From the NCBI GenBank assembly GCA_963457665.1, contig OY735207.1, positions 33,635,816-33,699,815 on the forward strand: 64,000 nucleotides of DNA, written 5' to 3'. Source of the DNA: Thysanoteuthis rhombus (taxonomy: Eukaryota; Mollusca; Cephalopoda; Oegopsida; Thysanoteuthidae). Shown here piece by piece: positions 37,501 through 50,223 of this stretch; the stretch's first letter is position 1; each line of letters begins with the position of its first letter. A program made the position numbers and the translations under genes. Below the pieces are notes generated by a model. It made no database searches. It saw only the letters and a program-made list of their open reading frames with translations, and was not told the DNA's origin.

Positions 37501-40500
37501 AATTTAAACAATAGCAATTGGAATCTAATAAATTTAATATGAATGACAAATAAAATGAAATTGTGATTCTTATTTCAACAAAAACCAACACAAACCTTGA
37601 GGGATAATTCATTTGATGTTTTTTCTAATTCAGTCCTCCATATATCCAATTCATGTGTCATTTTGGCCAAACTATTTTTCTATTCAAAGTAAAAAAAAAT
37701 GATTGAAATTTTTAGAAATATGTTACTTAAGCAGAAAGAAAGGAGAATTTGGATCCTTTACTTGTTGTATCTACAACATACAATAGAAAGATAATCAACA
37801 AAATAATTGGTGTCGCATGTGGTTTTGCAAGTCCTTATAAGAGTAAGAAAAGGTAAGGTATTTAAGCTACAAAGGTATGAGTGATTTTACGAATATTAAA
37901 CTGAGAGGTTTTTATTATCTGCTGATTGTGTTTGAGATGAAACCTATGATCTTTAGCATACCAAGCTGCTGCTCTAACATTTAAATCAGATCCACAAATA
38001 CAAGTAAGGATGAATGAACAGTCGGATATTTAATTGAATATAACCTGTTTACATAATTTACCAAAAATAAAGATTGATAATATCACTAAATATTATTCTT
38101 GTACGTAAATCATTTTTTTAATGGTAGAAGTAAAAACTAATTCAATTAAATCAGATCCAAGACAGTACAGTATATCAGGGAGAATACAGAAGTCTAAGAC
38201 ATCACAGAATCCACTAGAAAACTCAAATGGCGATGGGCTGGTTATGTTGCAAGAATGGCAGACAACCGATGAACATCACAACTCACAACATGGATCCCTG
38301 GAGATCACATGCACAACTGAGGCTAGCAGAATACAAGATGGAGAGATGAACTAGACAAATTCAGAAAGTATTGGCTCAGCGATGCCCATGATAGTGTGGT
38401 GTGGCGAATCCTGGGGAGGTTCGTGCCCAATGACAGACGATTAAAGACTAATGATGATGATAATCATTGAAAATCAATGAATTACTCAAGAATATCATGA
38501 AAAAAGTTAGATGATGCCTACAGGTAAGTCCCTGTTGTCCCAAATGAAAAAAAAAGTCTTGTTTGATTTTAAGGTGAAAAAATGTCTTTTTATGATATAG
38601 TTTTTTCAACTAGGCATTAGAAACTGAAATGTAGATTTGGTGGCCTTCAGTTAAATACTCTCAATATTGAGCAACAAAGTGGAGAGAAAACATAATTAAA
38701 AACGAAAGGAAAATGAATATTTGTAAATATTCAAAACTGAAACACAGTTTAATGGCAAATGAATAACTTTATGTTAGAAAAAGTAACAACAGAATAGTTT
38801 TTGTACAAAAAAAAACAAATATACCTCTAGTTCTAACTTTGCTTGTGTTGTGCTTTTCTCATTGGCAAAGTCCTGTCTTAATTTTTCAATCTGTTTTGTG
38901 TGTTCTCTTTTTATTGTTTCTAATTCAGCTGACAGCATCTTCTCCAAGGATTGCTTTTGTATTCTTTCCTAAGAATAAAATAAAACACACAAAATGTCAT
39001 AAGCAAACAAATTACTATGAACAATTACAAATTAAAAGTAAAAATATGAGTTCAGCTAAAATTCCTCTGTCCATGTAGTTTTTTTTATATTCAAAACAAC
39101 AAATTACCGCAAATGTTTCTAGCTTTCATAAATAGAAAAAATTCAAAAATATACGACACATTTATCCGTCTGTAGGAAAAGCCTATGCATACGGTTCTGT
39201 CATAAACCTAAATGCTTGCAAAGTTCTACGTTCAAAGCCTAGCACTTTTTCATATAAAACAATGTGTGATCTAGGAAGAATATTATAATTTGATACTTTC
39301 CAATCATTTAAAAGTAAAAACAATGAAGAACAAACTCATAGCTTCTGATTTATAAGATAAATGCTAAAACAAGTGGATTGTAAAAAGGAAAAAAAAATCT
39401 CACTTGTTCTTTGAAGTCTTCCTTCATTCTTTCTATGGTTTGGTTATATCCTGCCTTGATTTGTTCAATCTCATTTTGATGCTGCTGTCTAAGGTCTTCA
39501 TGCCGTTGCTTAAGAACAACATCCAGCTGTTTATAAAAATATGTAAGGCAAAATGAGACTAACGTAGACTCAAAGAGAAACACACAATAAAAAAATAATA
39601 ATTGTTACAAATACTGGATGGTATGTGATACAGAGCAAGACTCAGACTAAGTTGCTCCTGTGTCATGCAACATAAAGCAGTCAAGGCGCTTCACTGTGTA
39701 TCGCCCTCAGCCATCAGCTAGTGTCATTACACTTTCTGTTGAACAGACTCCTGCTAGCTCATCTAGGGCCATCCTCTCTTTCTCTTGCCCAACTTGATTA
39801 GCAAGTCTTGTAGTAAAAAGCCTCCAAACATGCCCCAACCACCAAATGTTGGTGGAGCTGTTGTCTTCTAATCATGACCTCTTCATTTGATGCCTAGGGT
39901 TTTATCTGGGTATCTTATGTCAAAGGTGACAGTGCAAGAATTATAGACAAATATACTTACTCCTTTCTCAAGGTCTTCGATAGCTCTTTGCCTCTGTTTG
40001 GATGACTCCATTTCTTGTTGTTGAAATTTCATATTTTCTCCATGTAACTTTTCATGGGATTTTTGAAGCTCAATTAACTCCTATCAAAAAGGAAAAAAAC
40101 TATGATTAAAAAAAAGCACATGATTAGAAACTGATTTTTGGCAGAGTGGCACCTACATATATCCCATAATGTTGAACATTTTCCTTTTGTGTTTGTGAAA
40201 ATCACTTTGGTGATTACATATTTTCTCTATTTAATGACAGACAGCACTTATTTAATTTGAATATTTGCAAAACCTGGATGTATAAAGCTGAATACAATAT
40301 ATGCTAGACTGAAACAAATGGTTAATAAGGGTATTAAGAGCACTACTGCCAACTGCAACTCATGCAAACCCTATAACTGTCCATATTGAACTTAGTCATA
40401 ATACCAACATATAGGGCACTGTATAATATTTGCAGAGTTTTTTTTCAAAAATACAGGCTTGTCTTATATATTGACATATACAGTATTTGTGGATTGAATG

Positions 40501-43500
40501 AAAAATAGGAAAGGGTTTTGCCTACAGAGAAAAGAAAATTAAGGGAAGGCAGGAAAGCTGTATATTCCTTAACATCAGCCATTTGCAATTGCAAGATCTT
40601 GTAGTAAATGAACAAATACAAAGATAAGATATGATATGAAAACATAATTATTTTATTATGCTATTATAGCACTTTTAAAACAGGGAAAAAAATGTAATAT
40701 TTTTGTATTTCTGATAAAGAAATAAGTTTCATGCAGGCAATGTTTTACCTTTTCTTGTTTGGCCATCAGCTCATTTCTCACGGATTCCATTTTGTCTTCA
40801 TGTTCTTCCTGTAATTCCATCTTCAATTGCTCCAATTCTTCATAATAATCAGCAGAGATCTTTTCAAGTTGCATTTGCTTCTCATTTGCCAATTTTTCCT
40901 CTTCTTCTTGGACAGCATTCTTCACCTAAAGCACGTATGATTTATAGTGAGGAAAATCTTGGCAATATCAAAGCTTATCTTTTAATCTATTTGACAAACT
41001 GTTTTTTGCTTTTTCCAGTTTCTCATGTTTCAAAGAATATTTCGTATACTCACTATTGCAACACAATACACCTAGTGGAACCACAAGACAAAACGAAACG
41101 AGGTGAAAAATTGAAGTTTAAGAAATAAAATAATCGGCACAGAGTGAGCTAGAGATTTGAACCTAGAATTGACCCAGGGTTCAACAGTATAATTCAGTAA
41201 GATTTAGTAATACCCATCACTTCTCTGTCTCTGCAATCTCTGGCTAGATGGATAAATGGGTTTACACTTATTGCATTGCCATATGTTTTGCTATCAACAG
41301 GACAGGGTTGATGTGGAGAAGACCACCTTGGGACAAAGAATATTTTCAGGACCACAAAGAATGACATTTGATGGGGTTCTTATCTCAACATAACTGAAGA
41401 TAGGCACAGGGAAGGATTTTCTGAAGAGTGCTGATAAAAGAGGAAATTTAGAAAAGGCCCCATCTCCTTCAAATTGTACATCACTGATTAATAATCACGA
41501 GTTACCATATATTTAGGACCACACATAAGATCAGATAGCATTTTATGTTTGCCACTCATACGTTTTACCCATTGGTGTGGCAAAGCTGATTCTTCAAATA
41601 CTGGTGCAAATAAAACTTCTACGAGAAAAAAATCGACGTGCATTTAAAGATGCCAAATTCGTTAGAATTGGGTCTCCATCATGCCCTGCCAAAATAAATC
41701 AAACTAATTTTTGTGAGAAGCAAAATTATGTGTCTGCTTGCCTTCAATTTTAAGATGCTACAGCTTAGTGATAGACCAGAAAATGCATCTGTTGTCAGCT
41801 TCTTTACCAACACATTCAAATTGCTACTTGGCTGGTTTCAGTAAGATTTAGTTCTCACTTCATCAATTGGTTTCTTCCTAGCCATTCATTGCCAGCCACA
41901 TATTTTTTCCAAGTGGTATAACATTACACTATCCTTTGCATATTAAGCTGGACTGGGAATCAACAAGTTACACTAGACAATACCCTTTGCTCCTTAATAA
42001 TAATCACAAACATGACTGAAACCTAATCTAAGAAGATTTCATTATAGTGAATATCATGATAACTACTGATTGTTGAACATACAAATTGTGAAATTGCAAA
42101 AAAAAATAGTAAGCTGAATAATTTCCATCAAAATCCAAAAGTTAAATAGCAATAAAACCATTCATTACTTTTATTTTTAAATCTTCCAATAAGCTTTCCT
42201 TTTCCTTTTGCAAACTGCTTTGGTCTTCTTGATGAAGTCTTGATATTTCCTCACGAATCTTATCCAAGCTGGCATCAAGTTCTTCTCTGACAAACAAATA
42301 AACAAGGCCATAGAAAAGTAGGTTGAAAAATATTTTTAAAAAAAGATGTGTGTCACAATAGTATTTGTATTATGTTGTAACTAAAGCTCAATCTAATGTT
42401 TCATTCTACTTGAAAACCCAAATATAGTGATGATAAAAAATCACTTGATCATTAATATACTCTCCTTCACTTTTGATAACCTTATTCCATCAATAAGCTT
42501 TTTGATACCACATTTGTAAAACTCTTTAGATATTAACCTGAAATCAGAGACTAATTCATTTTTAACCACTTCTTTTCAAGTGAGTCTTTGTCCATCAAAA
42601 TAGTTTTGCAAACATTTTTTCTATCTTTGTCAAATAGTATATGGTGAACATAGAATTGTTTGCTGACTTGATTTTCAAATTTTGTTGATAGCTGAGTTTT
42701 TACTGAAAAAAATATTGACTCACCATATTGAATTCAAAAGCACGCATATATTTTTGTCACAGGAAAAACATTTGCACAACATAAAATTTTGTGTCAACTG
42801 ATTACAAAAAATTAGAGGGAACATTGGTTGCATCAATTGGTACAAAAGAATGGACAGAACTTTTGTTACAACCTTAGTAAACATCTACATTATGTTCATA
42901 AACATATCCATACACATGCATATCAATGAAGAGATAAAATACACACATCCAATGATTATAGATACATATACAGATACATAAACACTTTGGTAAAAATGAA
43001 CTTACTTAATCAGTTTTTCTTTTTCTTTTCTTAATTTTTCTACTTCTTCCACCACTTCCTCTTCTATATCATCCTTCAATTCTATCAATTTTCTTTCTTT
43101 GTTCTGCAGAAAAAAAAGAAAAATACTGAAAAGTGTTTGTTGTTATGTGGTTGAAAGCTGTAGTCTAATTGCAATGAGCAAACAAAAATGTTTCCCCCTT
43201 GGAAAACCACAGAAGTTCATTTCAAACACTTCCCTTTATTCATAGGTATCCACTTTGTCATAGGCTGTGAAAAAGAAATTAAGTACTTGGTGAGTTAGTA
43301 CATCCCAAGAGAAGTAGCATAAGATGATCCTACTGAATAGTAGACACAAATCAGTTAAGGAAAAGGGATAGGTGAAACCTATAATAACTGATATGTCAAT
43401 TAAGAAAGCTAGATTATAAGATACCCTTGAAGTTCGTTTTTTACAAATATTACACTACATTCACTGTACTGGTATTCTGAATGGGAATCCAATCACTGAA

Positions 43501-46500
43501 AAGTTTGAGCTGGGAGACCACGATGAGATTAAAACATGCATCTTGTTGTTTGTGTATTCCTGTAGACTCCTTGTGGAGCACAGTGCCACATTTCTGTTTC
43601 AATTACAAGTAGGTTTTATGGAGTGGAGTTGTAAGTCGCCATACCCATAATGGACTGCCTTACAGGAGGCAAAGGCTTCAACTGCCTTGCTATCCACCCA
43701 TAACTGTGGAGAGAAGTGGATCCATTACTTTCCCAAGGGCATCAATTCGAAGTGAACATAAGCAACCTTGGCTGAAACTTGAACTCAGTTCACTGATGTC
43801 ATTTCCCTTGCTGATTACCATAATGCTACTTAACAACTCCAAAACACACATCTTAAATATTGGTAAATAGGCATACATCATATTGAATATACATCTTTAA
43901 AAAAAAGTTGTTTAAAAATAGTTCTCTTGCCACATTTTAATTCAATTCCAATAAATAAACTTGAAAAAGTTTTTTTTGTTTGAAGACAACTAAAGACAGC
44001 ACAAACCTGTCTCATCTCCATTTCAGCTTTTCTGATTTCTTCATCCATTTCCTCTTGTAATTCTTGAATTGCTTGTTTCTTCTTTGCTTCCAGTTTTTCT
44101 TTCTCTTCTTCTTCCTCTTCTTCAAACTTGAGCTTGGAAGCTTCCAAATTGGCTCTTCTGGAAATACAGAACATTAGAGAAACAGTGAATGCGTGTTGTT
44201 AGTAAACAGTGCAAATCAAAAATAGAGGATGAACACTTGATGAGAAAAAAAGTCACATCCCTTTCACCTCAGGGAAATCTGGTAATCGGTATCAGCTGTC
44301 CTTACTGATTGAGTTTCGAGAAATCTACAGCTTGGCAGAAGATCCAATCTAACCTTTAAACCGAATTGATTTTCCTCCGGTTGCTCATCACCATATTTGT
44401 TATTGTTTTTGCACTAGTGGCAATATTATTTTGATTATATTTTTTTTATTAGATGAAGCATTCTCATAATGTTTTGACTAGTATTTTTTTCATCTCAATT
44501 TTAGCCACTATCCAAGGATGTAAGTTCGAGTTTTGCTGAGAGCTTCTTTATCTAAAATCTGTTCTTTTTACTAACAGCCATAGACTGATGGTTTGAGTGA
44601 TTGGAATGAAGAGAACCAAAACTTAAGACAAAAGAAATATGAGTCAAACAATAATGGTAGACATTGCTTCTGAAAAAAAAATGAAACAAGATAATATTGT
44701 TGAAGCTTTCTTCCTTGGCAACATTGCATTTTCATTGGATATACAATAAACATTTCTACAGATTTTATATTTCTATCTTAGAGTCTAAATTTTCAGAACC
44801 ATATCTGAGTATTATTGCAATTTGCTATTCTTAGCCATACCTATTACTAAGAGAAAAATTATTTTAATGCTAACCTATAATAGTAATAATCACTTAATTC
44901 TATTTTCAAAATGTGTTACCAACATATTTAGCAGCACAACAAAGAAAACTTTCAACTTATAGTCTGATGCTATGACTAATAAGTGAATTCAAACAGGCTA
45001 TCAATATTGATCAAGTATTACAAATTTTACAAGTTGACAAAACTACTAAAGAAGAATGTAGAGATTACAAAGTATTTGTTCAAAGCCAACATAGCCTTTA
45101 ATGTAAACCCATCTAGCAAGAAAAATAAGTGGCTAGAAAGAGTAAATAAACCATTTAAAGAAAACAAGTTTTACATGAAATAATCTATTCCTGATTGGGT
45201 TAACCTCCCAGGTTCAATTAGCCTTGAACCACTTTATATTTATGATTCCATTTTATATACTCCATTTCATTCAAGAACCATGTCTAAGGTTCACAATAAC
45301 ATCTTGGAATTTTTTAATTCAAAGGAGATATAATTAATAATATTACTAATTACCATATCACTCAATCATTGAAACATCTACATTATTTGCTCAAAGGTTT
45401 TTAATTTTTACATTCAACATCTCTAAATCACTGATGTGAATCAATAAATAGTAAATAGATACCCCTATATTTAGCTATCTTTTCAAAAATTTAAACAAGA
45501 TTTTTTTTATTCATTCTTACTAATCTATAACCATATTTTGATATTTATAATAGCAAGAAATATAAAATATTGATGATTTCCTGATTCAGATGAAGAAAAA
45601 CTTTGAAGGGTTAAACAGAAATTCATAATAAACGATAGTGTGCCTCTTACAAATCATGTATGTAATACTAACTAAAACTCCTATATTTCAGTAATTGTAA
45701 TCTTACTCATTAACAGGGACTAATGGTGTTGTCACAGATAAGTTGTCTAAGTAAGCCCTAATTGGTGGCTGCCAAATGGCAGACTTTGACAAAGGACCTC
45801 AACATTCTACCTCTGTTGCTTTTACCAGCATGTTCATGGCTGATGCGAAGGAAACTCAATTCCTCTTTCAGTTCCTTTATTTAATCAGCCTTATGGATCA
45901 TGTTGTAAGGCTTCTTAGCCTACCTTGACTTGATTGACCTAAATCCTTGACGCTAGTCTGATGATGATAGTTGTTTTCAAACGTCTGTCTGTGTTGCCTC
46001 TAGATGCTGATGGGAGTATTTGTCTAATCTCTGCCACTTGCTCTTGTTAGCTGGGGGACACTTGATTCGTTTCTGGATTGCTGTACTTGAGTTCTGGGAG
46101 GCAGGCACATGGAGGCTCAGTTGGGTGAATTCTAACCTTGTACCTCCTTCATCTCAACAGGGCATAATCTTGTACATTGCTATTGAGTTCCCTTGTCCAG
46201 ATACTTTATCCAATCTCGCAGGATTTTTAGGCTGTGCAAATTCTAGCACAATTTTCTGCAGATGCATTTCATAATCATAGTCCGTTGGTCATCAGCATTT
46301 GTTACCACAAATCCTTCCTGAGAGGGATTTTATCCTCATTGATTTTTGTACCCAACAACTCACTGTGCCTGAAACAAACCCCATACATATGTTTTGTTCA
46401 ATTTTTTTTCGAGGAAGTAGAGATCATTTCTATTACCTTTCTGCTGCAGCAGCTGCTAGGTTGGCTCTAATCAACCTATCTTCATTGCTGGCATCTCCAA

Positions 46501-49500
46501 CCAAAGGACTTATCATCTTTCCAGCACCTTCATCTCGAGCTGAAGACTTCATGGACAATGTGCCTTCAAAATCCTAGAAAAAGCAGCAAAGTTAAAATAG
46601 AGTTTTGATAATGATAAATAAATATGTGAACCATCTGTACATAGGATGAAATGAACAAGACTGGCAGGTTTAATTATCATTGATATCTCCTTTTAAATGC
46701 AATACAATGAAGCTGTACTGATATCATTTCATTTCAGTGGCAAAATCATTTCTGAAACATTGGTTATTTATATAGGAATCCTATTATGAGTCTAATTGTT
46801 CAGAATATATGAACAACAATATTCTTAGTCTTTTTCTAGAATTGTAGATGATAATTATAAGGGAAGAGGGAAGAAAAATTAATAATAATAATAATAATAA
46901 TAACGGGAGTAAGAGTACAGTGATCCCAGTAGTAGTAGTAATAATAGGTAGATTGGTAATTATTATTGTTGCTAAAACTCCAAAAAGATGATCTTAGATG
47001 AGTAAGTGAGTTACATTGACAATCTCACGAATATTAACTAGGAAATTCATCATTCATAACTGACAGTGGAACTTGTAAATGAATTGAACTTTTTAGAATT
47101 AAAATAATTCACCAAATGATCAAAAGGAGTTCTTTCCCTTGAAAGTGACATTCTATATTCTTTGTATGGATTTAAGAGTTAAAATGTTATGTTTAATCAA
47201 AATGAAACCTTTTTCTTTTATATTATAAACTTATAACATCAACATGTCGGGTACACTGCATTTTATTCAAAAGTATTGAAAATGAACATTCACCATGTAA
47301 CTTTATATTCAGTGCTGAGTTGATTTTCTAGCAAATATGTGAAATAAGCAAGCATGTTTTATATACCATAAGATTATTTATATTTACAATTTAATAACAG
47401 GTGGACCATCTTAATGAGATGAAAAGAGATATAGGTATTATTACTGTATTTCATATCAAATTAGCTTGTTAATTGTGCAGTGCAATTACATTCTTAAGAA
47501 CTAAATTACCCTACACCATAACTATTTGGTAGATCATAATTCATGAACTGAATACTAAATAAAGCTTGAATATTTCAGAATTTTTGTTATAATTCTTTTG
47601 GAGTGCATTACATTCATACCCAAACCAATTGGTTTTCCTCTCCTCCCTTTTCCCTTTAAAACAAGGTTACTCACCAAAAAAATGCCACCTGTATTTTAAC
47701 CAAAAAAAAAGTGAAAGCAACAAAGGTAAGGATATTAGTTAAGATAAAGTTCCAAAGTAACTGAACTGTACAAGGCAAGTAAGAAAAATATCAAAATATG
47801 ATCAAGAGATATTAATTTCAATTTGAGCTTTTTGAGATAAAGTATCACAGAATATAACACTATTAATTTTAGTAAAAACCATTGAAAAAACTGAGACAAG
47901 AAATGCTTCCATTCTCTGGTTGAGAGCTGTCAATTCAGTCATAATCTCACTTCACTGGAACCTGTTCTTTATAATTCTCATCATATTTCTTACAATTGCT
48001 CTTAGCTTCTTATTCATAGTTTCCAGGGAATGGAAATCTAATCATGTTATGTTAAAAATGATTCTGACATTTATGAAATATATCATTGCCTTACATCTTT
48101 AATCTCTTCCATATTTTTCTGTGTTAATATGAGTAAAAAATGAAGATCCTTGCAATGGATTTCTAGTATTGATAGAGCTTTTTCTGTTTCAAATGTAAAA
48201 ATACGTTTTTAAAAACTGTCAAGAAGTTTCTGACTGGTATAATCATGAACTAATAAACAATTCTTTGAATGTTACACTATCTTTCCCTTGCAGGGATTTT
48301 AGTAATTCATAGTAAGGTGACACATGCAGGGTTTTTAGGAATTCATAGCAAGGTGACACATGATTTGAAGTAGATACATTGTCTTTGTCATTAATAGTAT
48401 CATAAAAACTATCAGTGTTTTTTTTTTTTTTATAGTACTATCATTTTGAGCTATAATTTTAATTGCTGTATTTCGTAGCATTTCAATTTTCTTTAGCATA
48501 CTGTGAGAGCTAAGGCCCCAGACCTGACATCCATATAACAAGGAGAAAGAGAATGTAACATAGTAAAAAGATATAAGTTTATGAGTATTTAGATATGGTC
48601 TAGTTTTATAGAGCTTTCCATTAAACTGTCTGTTTGATTTCTAGTTCAAGACAATGGGCGGAGCAATCAATAAATTCATCAATATACACACCAAGATATT
48701 TAATGTGGCAAGTAGGACATATTCTTTGGCCACTTAATTTCAGTATTTTCAGGTAATTTTTCTGTGGATTTTCTGAAGAAGGTTAGTTCTGTTTAGTCAG
48801 TGTTTAGAGAAATTTTATAGGTCAAAAACCATTTATACAGACATTTTAGGTTAGAATTTAATCTTCAAGTTTTTCTATAAGTATGTTAGATTGACAGTGT
48901 CAAATGCTTTTTGGAAGTCAACAAATATTCCACATGCATATTTTCTGCATTTAGAATTATTATGAACATCCATTGTCTCTGATTTTTTATATAAGGTTTA
49001 TTAGTGCATGCTCAGTTGAGTATTCTGGATGAAGTCCAAATTGTAGCTCATAAAACCAGTGGCACTTATGTAGAAATTCATCATCAAAGGTCTTATTTAT
49101 ATTACATAGAAGAGAAATTGATCTATAATTAGAGGCCTTTAATCTGGAAGCTATTTTAATCCTAAATTGTTTGGATGAATGCCTCCAGTTGAAGAGATGT
49201 TTACAATTTTGGAAAGTGGTGCAGCTATATCATCTTTTAGGCATTTAGTATGTCTGTCAGAATACAAAATGGGCCTGTTGATTTATTGGCATTGAATGTG
49301 GATATAATAGTTGAAATTTCTTTATCATCAACTTGGCTAATTGATAAAAAGTTTGGAAGACATTTTTTTTTTTTTAGATATTTTTCTATATTTCCATCAC
49401 CTGTGTATTTCTGTTTATTCAGAATGTTTTCTGCTACACTAGGAAAATAATTATCAAAATTATTTGGAATTTTACTTGGATCATCAATTGGTTCACTATT

Positions 49501-50171
49501 TTCATCTTCCATATACGTTGGATAGTCATTGGATTTAGATTTAACATTTACTATTTGATTAATTCTGTTCCTAAGACGTTTTTATGTCATTTTAATTTTT
49601 TTGAAATGATTTTTTAAGTAATCAAATTTGCTATTCCTGATAAGATCTATGATTGTATTATGGACGTCTTTGTATTTGCTATGTAAAGTGGTCTTTTTGG
49701 CTTCATTTTTTGCACTTATATATAATTCAAAGATTATATCTCTCCTTCTAAAGCTTGTTATAATTCCATTAGTAATCCAGGGTTAATGTCTATTTTTAGA
49801 TTCTTTATTTAAATGTAATATAGGTAAAGATGTTTGGGAATTGAATTTTTCTTTATCAAATTCGTCAATAAATTATATTGACAATGAGCTGATCGTTCAG
49901 AATCAGACTCACTATCGGAGTCATCCTATAGTACAGAACTAAGTTTTCTATTGAAAAAGTTGTTAAACTTATAATATCTTTCCAAGGTGGAGAGAATTCT
50001 AAGTCATTTATAGTTGTAGCATTACTGAGTCCTTTAGTGACTGAAACATGAAATTTGTTATTGGTTAGATTTCTATAAAGAAATATGTTTTTTTAAATAC
50101 ACATAGTAAAAAAATAAGTCTACATGAACATTATGTTTTTCTTTATTTCTTCCAAGCATTTTATAGCTTTT

Positions 50172-50223
<52 letters not shown>

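Noticed and set aside
46020..46577. Plus-strand open frames of 78-92 codons
   Set aside because: No domain, overlap a GC-richer probable repeat, and the end of the region is exon 2 read on the wrong strand.
47675..47688. 14-nt exon candidate with good AG and GT flanks in intron 1
   Set aside because: Exons 1 and 2 are both phase 0 at this intron, and 14 nt is not a multiple of three, so inclusion breaks the frame.
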